Shown here one piece after another: positions 1 to 12,933 of a stretch of 64,000 nucleotides of DNA. Made by a program: the position numbers and the translations under genes. Under the pieces are notes generated by a model. The model was given only the letters and a program-made list of their open reading frames with translations, was not told the DNA's origin and did no database searches. The stretch spans positions 315,001 through 379,000 of the forward strand of contig CM073536.1 in assembly GCA_037074615.1 (NCBI GenBank), written 5' to 3'. Origin of the DNA: Leucaena leucocephala. Lineage: Eukaryota > Streptophyta > Magnoliopsida > Fabales > Fabaceae. Each line of letters begins with the position of its first letter. Position 1 is the stretch's first letter.

Positions 1-872
1 ACCCACTCATCAATCCATAGACCTCCCAACTCCTCTTAAATCACTAGCCTCTGTGGTTACTTTTATCTACTTCAATTATATTTAATGCTTTTTTTTCTTT
101 TTGCAAAATAACGAAACATTTTGAAAATATTAAAGATATTAGCCATTATGATTAATTTATATTGATATGAGATGAATTTTTAAAATTATTTTACAAATTA
201 CTTGGCCAACAAGAATTATTTTATTTAAAGAGATATAACAAAAAAATCATAACTAGCTTTACTTGTGAGTTATGACATTTAGGTACTATGTAGCAACTTT
301 TTGTCTGTCTAACCTCTAAGCCATAAACTTTTTTCCTAGGTTATATTTTCGTTTGAAAAAAATATAAATTTCACGGAATCAAATCAAATCAAAATGAAGC
401 AAATATTGGGTAATGGTCAAGTGACAGGACGACAGAGATACAGAAACATCAGCATCATCGTTTCCACTCAAATGAACCAACTGTTGAACGAACGTACATG
501 ACATATCTGAGACACACAGAACGTTGGGAACCATCTTATTTTTTTTTTATCTTCTGCTTTTCATTACTCTTTTTTTCCCCCAGAAAACAAGATTAACAGT
601 GCAAGCAAAAGAAAAACGGCAAGTTGGACGTTTGATTCTTTGATATTCATTTTACTAGACCCTCCCATTGTTATTGTTATATCATAAAAGAAAAGGGAAA
701 AAGTGAAGGAGAAGGAAGAAAGCAAAAGAGGCTTCTCAGGCAGACAGGCTCCACATCCATCCTCCCTCATAATATTTTGCTCTTATTCTCTGAAACGCCT
801 CTCTCTCTCTCTCCTCCTTTACCAACTAAGCAAGATCACAACCCCACTCGCTGCTTATAACTCTCTCTTCCA
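1..872. other. Intergenic/upstream region of the X8 gene
   Basis: No gene is seen here. The region is AT-rich up to about 400. From about 700 it probably holds the promoter and 5' UTR of the X8-domain gene that starts at 873. A CT-rich microsatellite at about 800-818 is typical of plant 5' UTRs. No convincing TATA box was fixed. Confidence 0.5.
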
Positions 873-2282
873 ATGTCAGCTCCAATGGCGGCCCTCCTTC
901 TTCTGGTCTCCATCGCCGCCGCTCTCTGCATGGCCGTCCAAGGCCAAGTCGTGGGAGTAGGAGGAGGCAGCTGGTGTGTTGCCAGAAGCGACGCCAGTAA
1001 CATGGCTCTCCAAACGGCTTTGGACTACGCATGTGGCTCCGGAGCCGACTGCCATCCCATTCAGCCCGACGGCCTCTGTTTCCTGCCAAACACCATCCAA
1101 GCTCACGCCTCCTACGCCTTCAACAGCTACTATCAGCTCAAGACCCGTGCCCCTGGCTCTTGCGACTTCGCCGGCACTGCCACCATTGCTCAGACTGACC
1201 CCAGTATGGTTTATCTTCAGAACCTTCCTTTCGTTCTATCTGCCCATGCATGCTTTCCCTTCTTCTTTCACTCATTTAGGAATCTTTTTGTGTGTGCAGG
1301 CTATGGATCTTGTGTGTACCCGACTTCTTCCAGGTATGCTCTCCTGTTTGTCCTCTGTTTAAGTGAACTGAACTGTGGTAGCTTACAAGCACTGCTTTTT
1401 TTTTTTTTTTAAGAAAAAAATAATCGAACGCTTTCGGGTCTCCCTTGATATACAAGCAAATGGATTCTCCGCTGTTGCGTTGTCTTTCTTTTTATGTTTT
1501 TTTCACTTTCCGGATCCAATGGCCTCGTCTCACAGATAGCCACAGAACCTGGGCTCTGTTTTCTAGGCTAAGGGACAGAGACGAGAGGGTCCGACTTCGT
1601 GTAGATGTGAAGCGAGGGAGGGGAATCCGTGCACGGACATTCTGATCGACGTCGTTTTGTAGTTATCTTGAATCGAAAACCAGCGTCGGGGAGGTTTTTC
1701 AAAACGTCTTTCAAGTTTGAACTGCTCTGTTTTAATTTGACTGACAGTGTGCAACGCCACCGGAGGCTCTCCTTTTAAAAGTCTCCGGTAAATCCAACGG
1801 CTCATATTCATTATTAGATCTTAAATAAAGCTGTATAAATCTTGTTCATAAATGTCCGTGGTTTGTCGTCCAAAGTAAAACATTTGAGATTTAACTTCAA
1901 GTTAGTCTAATAAAATAGATTTGTGTACTAAGCCAACTGGGAGCTTACTTTTTCTTTTTCTGTAACGAGTACCGACAAACTTTAACAAGTGCCATTTTAA
2001 ACTGACTAGCATCTGTTACTGATATATATTATATAAAATATGTGTAGCACGCCTGGAGGGACGAGTATACCGATCACAACACCGCCGTTGATCAACCCAA
2101 ACGTGCCAACTCCGACCACAACATCACCCTTCTATGGTGGGGTTGGCGGTGACGGCGGAATGAATCCAGGGATGACCTCTCCCATGCCTGACAATTCTAG
2201 AGCAACCTTGTCAACGGCCACCGCCAGTTTAGCTTTATTTTTTCCCTCTTTTCCTGTTCTTTACCTTGTGATGATAGCGTAG
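873..2282 (+). CDS. X8-domain, GPI-anchored plasmodesmata callose-binding-like protein
   Basis: Three exons, 873-1203, 1300-1333 and 2048-2282, join to a 199-residue protein. It opens with a signal peptide (about residues 1-25, ending near VQGQ). An X8/CBM43 domain follows at about residues 33-118, starting at WCVARSD and carrying the six cysteines of the family (WC, AC, DC, LC, SCDF, GSCV). A Pro/Thr/Gly-rich linker comes next, and a hydrophobic tail ending LVMIA looks like a GPI-attachment signal. Known PDCB proteins of this design bind callose (beta-1,3-glucan) in the wall at plasmodesmata. That role is inferred here. The tiny 34-nt second exon carries the last X8 cysteine, as is usual in this family. 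The first donor (A|GTATGG) and the second acceptor keep the frame. Other X8 proteins with the same layout cannot be excluded. Confidence 0.88.
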
Positions 2283-3485
2283 TAGGGTTTTGGGGAGAGA
2301 TAGATGGTTAAAGTTTTGTCAGGAGATCAGGGAAAGGCTCTTCTTGTTCATAACCACACAGCTTTACGCAGCTACATCTGAAATATCTATTCTTAAGGTT
2401 GGCTGTTCTGTTCTTGGGAGATGATTTTAGCTAGGGTTGTAGCTATAGGCCTTTACTAGGAATTCTAGATTGATAGCCCCCAACAAAAACACAAGGAAAA
2501 AAATCAATTCAGTTTTTTTTTCCAAAAAATATGTTACTCCACCAATCATGAACGTTTAACAAGATAATTTTAATTATAAATATAAAATTTATTTTTTAAT
2601 TTTATTAATTTATCAACAATATAATCAAATAAAAAAATAAAAAGAGTTAATAAAAATAATTATAATACTCTATAAAAAATATATTATAATAACTGATTTT
2701 TTTAATATAATTAAATTAATTAATATATATTTTATATTTAGTATAAAAAAATTATATTTCATAGACACTTCATATTAGTAGTATACTATTCATTACTTTT
2801 CTTTTAAACAACGTGCTTGCATGAGTACTCGGGATTGTTATGAAATGAAGACGAAAATGTAATGAATATGCGAATCAAGACTCCAACAAGGGAGGCACAA
2901 GTTTGATTGTAAAACTTAAAATCTAGTTATAGAAATTGCAATAATGGGCACATCTTTTGCATAGCAAAACAGAAATGGAATCTAAACCTTATTTTTACAG
3001 CCTTAGCACGGACCTTTCCAATGACAATGACACAATAATTACATTCCCTGTTAAAATATCCTTAAAAGAAATGCCGGCTTATTATTAAGTTTATTTATTC
3101 ATGGATCTGGTTTCCAGGACCCGCTGACATGCAAAAGATATAACTCTGACTCCTCTGTTCTTCAACCTGCCTCCATTCTCTGCATTTTTCCAAGTTAAAT
3201 TTTTGAGCTGACTCCTCAGGGATCCTAGAAAATCAAAGGAAATAAATCATCAGAGGTGAAAAATTCTATTCATTTGATGATGAAATTTATTATTTTATTT
3301 CCAAATAAATCCGCCATGTCCAAACCCCTTCTTTTCACCCGTTTCTTTAAATAAACTCAAGAAATGAGAAATAAACTCGATCGATTAGGTAAAATTGATG
3401 CTGAGACTTCATAATCCTTGTTTTTTTGGGTCTGAATGTAAAGGGTTATTTATCAACAAGCAAAATCAAACATATGTATGTTTTA
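2283..3485. other. Intergenic, AT-rich, between convergent genes
   Basis: This stretch holds the 3' UTR of the X8 gene and the 3' UTR of the phosphatase on the other strand. An AT-rich repeat at about 2570-2755 matches segments near 30.1 kb and 35.4-35.9 kb. No gene is seen. Confidence 0.6.
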
Positions 3486-6183
3486 TCATTTATGTACCCG
3501 TGGTTTCACTAAACATTTTTCAAATTGCCTGACAATGTATATCTGATCTCCGGCAGCATTATACATGTCCTGATTGCGGTGCCATGTCCACAATGCATGA
3601 GTCTCATTTTTCACCTGCACGTAACCTAACCTGTTACTCATAGTTCTATTCAAATGATTCATACGAAGATGTAAAATTAACTCAAACAAGCGGGATAATG
3701 TCGCTAATAACTGATAAATAGTCAAAGATGACAGTATAAAGCGCATGGATGCAAGAGACCTCGAGAATTCCATGCCCAAAGCTACTCTCTCTGAAAGCAC
3801 TATAATCAGGCTGCTGATCCCAGCAGAATTTACCAGCTGCTGGACCTGATGTGAAATTGAAGGCACAGAAACCACCCATGAAGTCATCTGGTGTAGTTGA
3901 CGGTTCTGGACAGTTTCCAGGTTCATCAGCATGTGTGATTGCCATCTTTTCCCAGTTACCACCATCACCAACTGTGATATAAACGGGACCGCAAGGATCC
4001 AATGTATAGTTATAGACTCGGTTTGATCTTTCATACGCATGTACCTGTTAAATGTTGCCATATGAAATTTGTTTGCTCATATTACTTCCTCTCAAAATCA
4101 CAGAATCCAAGCAATGAATATATCTTAGATTAGGTGAACAAAAATACACACTTACATGTCCATTGAAAACCACATCAACACCATATCTATACAACAAATC
4201 TTCCATCTCCACCCTCATGCACTCTGCTTCTCTATAATGTGACTTGTAGGTGCTATACCAAGGTGCATGCCATGTAGCTACCAACCATGGGGTTACTTCT
4301 CTATCGACAGAAGCCAGGTCTCTCTCCAACCACTTGTACTGGTCTCCTGCCAAAAGAGAAAAAAGGAGAAGACAATGATAAAACAGTTGCAGCAAGATGT
4401 TATATGATATGTGTGATATGCAGAAAGGAAAATGGAAAAAGTGTGAGCCAAGAGTTTACCAGATTTGTTATATGATATGTAGGCACCAAGCATTATAAAA
4501 TGTATTCCTCCAGCATTGAAAGAATAGTAGAATGTGGAAGATGATCCGCTCTCTTCAGATGGGAATGCAAATCGAGAACTGTAAGAGACAAATGTCCGGT
4601 TTTCTGCTTGTAGTTCTATCTCGTGATCCCCTTCTACTACCATTATTGGAACAGAAGAAATCAGAGGCTCCATGTACCTGACGTCAGTAACAGAGATTAA
4701 TTAGATCCTCATCCGCTCTTACGTCTCCAAATTCACATTAAGGTTCATATAATGAGTATTAACATGTAACCAAACAAAAGTATCTTATTTTTCTGAAATG
4801 TCTATTGATACAACAAATCAGGTTACGTAGAAATTTACCTTCCCCAATAATCCCAACGAGGCTGATAAGTTTCGTGGATGGGAGTATCAGAAAATGAGCA
4901 AGAGTAGCAAGAGGACCCAGTTCCATTAGTGAGATACAAATTAGCATAACTAACATCTCCAACCAATAGAATAAGCTCAGGATGGTTGATGGCCATGTGA
5001 TTCACAGTAGATGTGGTATTATATGTAAGACCAAGGTCTCCAACAATAGCTATTCTGTTAGGGTAGCTATTGGGGCCAGGAACTGGCATGGTCCTGAAAT
5101 AGTGAACACCACTCATAGCTGCAAGGTTTGGATCTCCGCATTGATACTGATATAATGTGTTAGGTTTTAACCCTGCCAGCAAACACAGCGTACTGCTAAA
5201 TCAATTATGATTCATATATTAGGTTTAAGCCTTGGGAATGAGTGGCAAAAAATGGCAAAGGCATGTTAAGTTTTCTTCTTCTTCTAGATGAAAGAGGAAG
5301 AGGTGGAAAAAAGGACTTGTAAGAGAAAGAAATCAGTTAAAAAGAAAGTTACCTGTGAGACGAACGTGATGTATGATTCCAGAAGTGTAGTTCTGAAGGC
5401 CTTCAAAAGGATAAAGTTGGCTGTAAACGAGGGAATAGCCCTCGGCTTCCTCAGTGATCGGCTTTCCGAACTCTCCAAATTGAACTATGCTAGCAACCGA
5501 ATTAGGATCCAATGGTTCTATATTGTTCCCAATCTGGAACTCTCCTGCAAAGACAATCCAACTAAATGTTTAATATACAATACATAATTCAAACTATATG
5601 CTTGAATTATGGCCGAAAGAATGCCCACAGCCTTATTTCTGAACGCATTCAACTGTGAGCGACATTAATGCTGGGAGCTAAAAGAGAGACGTTTTTAGCA
5701 AATAGGATTTAAAGAGATAGACTTTTGGTAATTCACATTCAATTCAAGCCTCTAAAAGTGGAACTTGTGGACATCACATCATACCGCCACGACTAACGTC
5801 TCTATATTCATGTGACGCCATTTTTCTGGAGCTATCATTTTGAAAATGGACCCCACTTAATGAGAGTACAAAGATGGAAGCAAACGGCAAGTAAATGGAA
5901 GAAGAGTCGCACCAGTAATCCAAGAAACCCAAACAGAATCATAGTTGGAGGAGAGAGAAACGGAGATTTGTTCGGGATGAAACCCTTCGACTTTTCTTTG
6001 AAGCAGAGGATCCGAATTCGGAAGGTCCACAGCTTCTCCTCGGAAGCTCTGATCGAGAGGAACGGTGACAGGCTTGAAGGGTCCGTCCAGAGTGGTCGGT
6101 ATTTCAGCTCCAACAATCACTGAGCTTAGAGAAATCAAAAGAGAAAGAACAATGAATAAACTCAAGCCCATGATAGGATTCAT
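3486..6183 (-). CDS. Purple acid phosphatase, PAP15-type (phytase-like)
   Basis: Seven exons on the minus strand (6183-5913, 5544-5353, 5172-4839, 4677-4460, 4346-4156, 4044-3760, 3614-3486) give 539 residues. A signal peptide opens the protein (about residues 1-26), then an N-terminal fibronectin-like domain, then the metallophosphatase domain. The metal-site motifs read GDLG, GDVSYANLY, GDHE, VATWH and GHVHAYE. Length and sequence fit Arabidopsis PAP15, a secreted di-metal phosphatase that acts on phytate and other phosphate esters. One oddity: the third motif is normally GNHE, whose Asn bridges to metal II. Here Asp283 (codon 4628-4626) replaces it, so activity may be altered. I start at ATG 6183; the in-frame codon three codons further upstream is GTG. 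A TATA-like box lies about 90 bp upstream. Confidence 0.92.
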
Positions 6184-6270
6184 GCGATGCACAGAAGCAT
6201 GAAAAGAACCTCAGGAAAAAAATAAAAATAGCGACTTGTGTTTAGCGTACAGGGCGGATAGGTTCTGCTT

Positions 6271-6280
6271 TTTATATATT
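6271..6280 (-). promoter_or_regulatory. TATA-like box of the PAP15-type gene
   Basis: Read on the minus strand this is AATATATAAA, about 90 bp upstream of the ATG at 6183. That is a plausible distance for a TATA box with a short 5' UTR. No transcript evidence is available. Confidence 0.45.
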
Positions 6281-8139
6281 ATAGCGAGAGCGCGCGCTAG
6301 CGAAGGGCGATGGGAGAGTCAATGAATTCATACGAGGGAAAATAAACGGCGCGATCGGCTTGGTTAGGAAATCATAGAAAATTGAGGAAATTTAAATTTT
6401 TTCATTGATTTGCCAAGAGGTTTCGATTCCCACAGGGCAACGGACGGGTCACAATAGGGATTTTCTTCGTGTTTTTTAAAGAATTCATTCTTTATTTAAG
6501 TTGAAGCACGCATTCTTATTTTAATATGTATATTTGAAGTTGATATTAAAAATATATATATTTTTTTTATAGTCTCATAATTTAAAAATATTTTTATATT
6601 TACAAAAATTTAAACTTAAAATTGTATGCACAGTCAAAGGCTATTTCACTAAAGTCAATGTTATTGGTATTAAATGTTTAAATGAGTATATCTATAGATA
6701 ACATAAAAATGTTAACAAGCCTCACTTTTGACTTATTTTTAAATTTTGTGAAACGCAAAGCCATGTAATCTATTAGAGCCGATGCTCTTTGTTTTAGATC
6801 ATGCCACTCCTCTAATAATTTTTATTAAATTAGTAAAACATTAATAATAATTTTAAGAAAATTGTTATTCAATCAAACGTAAACGTGATTACGATAAATC
6901 CCTCTAGTTTAGAGCTCCGACAATCATGTCATATTCTAAATATCTTTAGTGGCCAAGGCAGGCAACAATTGAAAGAGCTCCACGTAGGTGTTGTCCAAGA
7001 CCTTGGCTTCATTCACTTTCATAAAAGAACTTAACACGTGAGAACCTAAATTGAAAAACTTTTTTTTTTTAAATTTTTTTTATCAAACATATTAACAAAA
7101 CTTTAGTTCTGCCTAAAATTGAGTACAAAAATTTGAACACATAAGACGTCATTACACACTAGGCACTAGCCAAGGGTAAAGTACGCAAGACAGAACCTAA
7201 GGCTTCAGACTCAATTACTACAACTACTCTAACTAATAGCTTAATTAGAGGTAATCAGCAACAAGATGAAAACTATGTTGAGCTATAAAACACAAGGTTG
7301 ATGGTTCACCAACAAGACATGGACAAGTAGAACTTTTCTAAAAAATCATTGTACTAAACATCACATAATGAAAGATTCACGAGCAAAAGGTTGATCAAGA
7401 AGCTTATGCCACTCTTAAATATGGGAAAAATAGGCCTCTATTGGTTTGAGTTTAATTTCTATATAAATAATATTTTGATCTTTAATATAAAAGTTAGTTA
7501 AAAAATTAAATTTAATTATGAATATAAGATCTCAATTTACTTTATTTTTTAAATTTATAGTTTTTATAAAGAGATAAATATATTAAAATGTGAATAAAAG
7601 ATTCCACAAAGTTCTAAAGCAGGAAACTATAGTGTCAGAGTAATTAGTAAAAGAAGGTAAGGAAATAGAGTAATATGAACATGGGTAGCTGAGAAGTTCT
7701 TAATTAAAGACAATATCTCTTGCCAAAGTGATGGTAGTGGAGGAATGATTTGAAGATTCCAACTTGATGAAGCCTTTATCAACACATTTGATATGCAAGA
7801 TAGCCACAGTATTAACCCCAATTAGTAGAGGAGAAGATTTTTTAACTTTGGGTAGTACTCTTTTATAGCGAGGGAAAAACAGCGAAGAAAGTAAACAAGG
7901 AGGAAAATTGTTTTTTTTTTTTTTTGGGTGTTTCTTCTGCGTATAAAATAGATAGCCCGCTATCTCCTCTCCCGCTGTCACTCTCTCTTTCCGTCCTCCT
8001 CCTCTCATTCGACTTTGATTGCGATGATTTGAAAGTCGCTTATCCATCATCACAAACCTGAGAGAAAGCTTCCAACGATTTGAAGCGCATTTCTTTCTTG
8101 GTTGTGAGGAATTAAAGTACCACACCGTGTTTGCATTAC
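6281..8139. other. Intergenic region between divergent genes
   Basis: This is the promoter region of the phosphatase on the left and of the PPR gene on the right. It is AT-rich with poly-A/T tracts. The minus-strand reading frame at about 7700-8125 has no recognisable domain and I do not call it a gene. Confidence 0.5.
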
Positions 8140-11100
8140 ATGTTACCTCAACAATCTATGCGTCCTACACCCCTTTCTATTCACAGGTTCTTCTTAAGTT
8201 CCAATTTCAGTCCTTTCCCATGCAAATTTGGGCGTCAAATTTATGCGAAACTCAACACAAATAAACTTAAGGTAATGAACGCTACACAATTCATTGAAGT
8301 CGTGTGTTTGGTTATCTATGAGATTCTTATGGTTTAAGTTCCTCTCTTTCCCTTGAATTATAGTTCACCTGTGGAAATGTGAGGAGATTGAGTTTGGCAG
8401 CTGTAAGTAATACCCCGCTTTCTTATCCTTACGACGAACTTCCTGGGCAACAAAATGAAGGGGAAACAAAGGATATTGATTTCTTGCTTCTAATGGAAGA
8501 TCGTGGAATTCGAGCTAATTGTCAAACCTATTTATGGCTGTTGCAAGGGTGTCTGAATTCTAGGTCTCGTATGGATTCCTGGAAGCTTCATGGAAAGATT
8601 ATAAAATTGGGTTTTTATGTGGAACAGAGCTCGTGTGATCAACTTATGGATGTGTACATTGCTTTTGATGATTTAAATGGCGCAGTCAAGGTTTTTGACG
8701 ATATGCCAGCGAGAGCTGTGCCATGCTGGAATAAATTGATTAGAGGATTTCTCACCAAGAAGTTAAGCAGTCTGGTTCCAGGTCTTTTTCGGTCAATGAT
8801 AGATGAAATGGTTAAACCTGATGAGAAAACTTTTGCAGGGGTTTTGAGGGCATGTGGTGGTAGTGATGTTCCTCTCAATTATGTGGAGCTAATACATGCT
8901 AGGACTATAACTCATGGTTTTGAAACAAGCACTATGATATGTAATCCTTTGATTGAAATTTATTTCAAAAATGGTCTTGTGAATTCTGCCAAGAAAGTCT
9001 TTGATAATTTACAAACAAGGGATAGTGTCTCTTGGGTGGCTATGATAACTGGTTTATCTCAAAATAGGTCTGAAGAAGAAGCCATTCTTCTATACAGCCA
9101 TATGCATAGTTCAGGAATCTTCCCCACTCCTTATACATTTTCAAGTGTACTAAGTGCCTGTACCAAAATAGACTTATTCAAGTGTGGAGAGCAGGTCTAT
9201 GGCCTGGCTGTCAAGATGGGGTTTTCTTGTGAAATGTATGTTTGCAATGCTCTTGTTTCATTGTATTCTCGTAAGGGGAATTTAATATCTGCAGAACAGA
9301 TTTTTGATGACATGTTTCACAGGGATGGTGTTTCATATAATTCACTCATCTCAGGTCTAGCTCAGCAAGGATATGGTGACAGAGCTCTAGACTTGTTTAA
9401 AAAAATGCATCTTGATTGCCTAAAACCAGATTGTGTAACAGTTGCTAGTCTTTTGAGTGCATGTGCATCAGTTGGGGATCTTCTCAAAGGGAGACAACTT
9501 CATTCTTATGCAATTAAAGCAGGAATGTCTTCAGACATAATCTTGGAGGGCTCATTACTTGATCTTTATGTAAAATGCTCGGATATTGAATCTGCCCATG
9601 AATTTTTCCTCACAACAGAAACTGAAAATGTGGTGCTGTGGAACATGATGCTTGTGGCTTATGGCCAACTTGATAATCTAAATGAGTCATTTGGAATATT
9701 TAGACAGCCGCTGATAAAAGGCATTGAACCTAACCAATTTACTTATCCAAGTATATTAAGAACATGCACTTCTTTGGGGGCCCTTGATCTGGGAGAACAA
9801 ATTCATACTCAAGCACTAAAAAATGGCTTTCAGTTCAATGTGTATGTCTCTAGCGTGCTTATTGATATGTATGCTAAACATGGGAAACTGGATACTGCTC
9901 TCAAACTCCTACGAAGGCTCAAAGAAGAAGATGTTGTTTCTTGGACAGCCATGATTGCAGGGTATGCACAAAATGATATGCTTACCAGCGCTCTTAAGCT
10001 CTTCAAAGAAATGCAAGATCGAGGCATCCAATCTGATAATATAGGATTTGCTAGTGCAATCAGCGCATGTGCCAGCATTCAGGCACTTGATCTAGGACGG
10101 CAGATTCATGCTCAATCATGCATCTCTGGTTACTCAGACGATCTTTCAGTTGGTAATGCACTTGTTAGTCTTTATGCTAGGAACGGGAAAGTACAAGAAG
10201 CATACTTAGCTTTCAAAAAAATATTAGATAAAAATAATGTATCATGGAACTCATTGATATCGGGCTTCACTCAAAGTGAACATTTTGAGGAAGCACTAAG
10301 TCTGTTTGCTAAAATGCATAAAGCTGAGCTAGAAATCAATTTATTCACATTTGGCTCTGCAGTTAGTGCTGCTGCCAATATTGCAAACATAAAAGTAGGG
10401 GTGCAGATTCATGCTATGATTATAAAAACTGGCTGTGATTCAGAAATTGAGGTTTCTAATGCTTTGATCTCATTATATGCTAAATGTGGTAACATCAATG
10501 GTGCTAAAAGGCACTTCTTTGAAATGCCTGAAAAGAATGAAGTTTCTTGGAATTCCATGATTACGGGATATTCTCAACATGGTCTTGGATTTGAAGCACT
10601 TAGTCTTTTTGAGGATATGAAACAGCTAGGCGTCATGCCAAATCATGTAACCTTTGTGGGAGTATTATCAGCTTGCAGCCATGTAGGCTTGGTAGATGAG
10701 GGAATTAGACACTTTGAATCAATGATTGAAGTGCAAAACTTGGCGCCTAAACCTGAACATTATGCTTGTGTTGTGGATCTTCTTGGTCGGGCACGTCTTT
10801 TAAGTCATGCTAAGAGATTTATAGAGGAGATGCCAATTCAACCAGATGCAATGATTTGGAGGACCCTTTTAAGTACTTGCACTATTCATAAGAATATTGA
10901 TATTGGGGAGTTTGCGGCACGTCATCTTCTGGAACTGGCACCTGAAGATTCAGCAACCTATGTTCTATTATCAAATATGTATGCAATAACTGGGAAATGG
11001 GGTTGTAGGGACCGGGCAAGGCAAATGATGAAAGATAGGGGTGTTAAGAAAGAGCCTGGTCGTAGCTGGATAGAAATTAATAACTCAGTTCATGCATTTT

Positions 11101-11462
11101 TTGCTGGGGATCAGCTTCACCCACTTGTAGATAAGATTTATGCTCATATCAGAGATCTTAATGAGCGGGCAGCTGACAATGGTTATGAGCCACAGAGAAA
11201 TAGCCTTTTGAGTGATGCAGAGCGAGAGAAGAAAGATCCAACGCAAATTATTCATAGTGAGAAACTGGCAATTTCTTTTGGGTTGCTTAGCTTGTCTGGC
11301 TCCAGTCCTGTACGTGTTTTTAAAAATCTTCGTGTTTGTGGTGATTGCCACAACTGGATTAAGTATGTCTCCAAGATATCAGATCGGGTGATCATAGTGA
11401 GAGATGCATATCGCTTTCATCATTTTGAAGGAGGCGAGTGTTCATGTCAAGATTACTGGTAA
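8140..11462 (+). CDS. PPR protein, PLS class with E/DYW deaminase domain (1076 aa)
   Basis: Two exons, 8140-8271 and 8364-11462, are joined across a 92-bp GT-AG intron. The N-terminal exon adds 44 residues and supplies the ATG; the long open frame alone starts at a GTG (8379). About 20 PLS repeats follow an N-terminal region that could be an organelle transit peptide. The protein ends in E and DYW domains. The deaminase signature is complete: HSEK (zinc His and catalytic Glu), CGDC (zinc pair), and a terminal CSCQDYW. Length and sequence resemble Arabidopsis At4g13650 (about 1064 aa). Such proteins bind single-stranded RNA in plastids or mitochondria and specify C-to-U editing. The target site is unknown. 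Confidence 0.93.
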
Positions 11463-12717
11463 GCTAGCAGGAGTTTGACAAAGATGAATTGATCAAGACT
11501 TCGGTGGACCACAATTTATATGAATATGTTGGTCTTCATGGGTCATCTATGCCTATGGTAGGAACATTATCCTGAAATAAGTGGAGAGATGTTTAAGAAT
11601 CTAGCTTGTATCTTCTAATGTGATATTGTTATACATTGAATATTTTTTTTTCTGTCTTTCTTCCTTTATGTATTTACTTCAGCAAAATCAACTTCTTGTG
11701 CTCTTTACACAGTTCTGTCAGATTTGAGAACTGTCTGTATGTTGTTCACTGTTTAATGTTATCTCATGATTCTCTATTCTCCTACCCTTTTCAGGTCCAC
11801 TTTGTAATAGGCGACGAATTCAATGGCTTGCCTTTGCATGAGTTATTTGGGTCCTTGACATTTGGTTTACCCTGAGTGCTTCAGTCAGCAAGAGTGGGGC
11901 CAGCCACATGTTCAAATTTTTAGCCATAATCATTCATGTTTGGATGATTTTACCAATGGTTGAAGAAAGAGTAACAATATAGAGGTGGCATATTAAGTGA
12001 GAGAGGAGTAATGCTATGTTAAATGATGAGATAAGTCAATAGTTACTCTTAGATTACAAATCAATTGTTGAGAGATTTATACAAAAATCATTGATGCGAA
12101 AATCAAGACATTTTTTTAACCAATATTATGTTGATGTTTGCATTGATCTTAACTATGGATTTGTGATCTAAGGATGACTGTTTCCTCCTTTCACATCTCT
12201 CGTAAGATCACGCCCATCACAGATATCTTAATGAGCAGGCAGTTGAAAATCTACTTCCTATATACCTCAGCACCCAAAGTTCGCCACTTTTGGTTGTTCG
12301 AGATCTTATGCAAGGTAAGGGACATGCAGAGTCTTTGGAAACATATACATTCTGTGCTTGCAGGGTGTTTCAAGTTCAACAATTGACATGGCACACGCAT
12401 TCTTTCTCTGTAAGTGCTTTATGTAGTGTTAGCTCTGATTACCGATGATTTCTGAAATGATTTATGTGAAACTCTTTTTCAGGTCTAGCAGTGTTAGCTT
12501 AGCATGATGGCAGACATCTTCAAGAGGGTCTTTGATTGCTTCACGTGGTTGTGATACTAGGATCCAACAAGGGTTTAACTTCAACTGATGATGATTCATT
12601 TCAGCACCACCCATATAACTTTGGTCGTGGAGGCCTATTCTAAGCCCATTTATGACCGTGGGGCTAGTGCATCAACAATCAACATAACGTCAGAGATTAG
12701 GCACCAATTTATCTTTC
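11463..12717. other. Intergenic region 3' of the PPR gene, with a short relic of its coding sequence
   Basis: This holds the 3' UTR and then non-coding DNA. At about 12192-12250 the sequence resembles the PPR gene's own 11120-11180 segment, sharing the 11-mer TCTTAATGAGC and flanking bases. It looks like a decayed partial duplicate. No gene is called. Confidence 0.4.
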
Positions 12718-12729
12718 AATATTGCAGCA

Positions 12730-12921
12730 TGTTACCAACGGGGGTTGGTCCGAGTGGTAAGCGGCTCGGTATCGCTTAAGCGAGGTCTCGAGTTCGAGCC
12801 TTGGCGTACGCAAAAAATCCCCGTTGGGAGACTCACCCACCATAGTCAGGTGCGCGACGCGGGTTGGATCTGGATGTAGTCGGGGCAAAGCTCCGGTGAA
12901 CCGGGTGGGCAACAAAAAAAA
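12730..12921 (+). mobile_element. tRNA-derived SINE, copy 1
   Basis: The 5' part looks like a tRNA gene, with an A-box-like TGGTCCGAGTGG and a B-box-like GAGTTCGAGCC. It continues into a family body and ends in an A-run. It is flanked by a 12-bp target-site duplication, AATATTGCAGCA, at 12718-12729 and 12922-12933. Two more copies lie at 24461 and 25051. Polymerase III transcription and LINE-driven retroposition are inferred from the family type. Confidence 0.9.
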
Positions 12922-12933
12922 AATATTGCAGCA

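Noticed and set aside
7700..8125. 141-codon minus-strand open frame upstream of the PPR gene
   Set aside because: It lies in the PPR promoter/leader, has low-complexity Lys runs from a poly-T tract, and shows no domain.
12709..12915. Frames across the SINE copies (also at 24474-24740 and 25018-25233) with a shared peptide
   Set aside because: The shared peptide (RFTGALPRLHPDPT) is only the SINE body translated, not a gene family.
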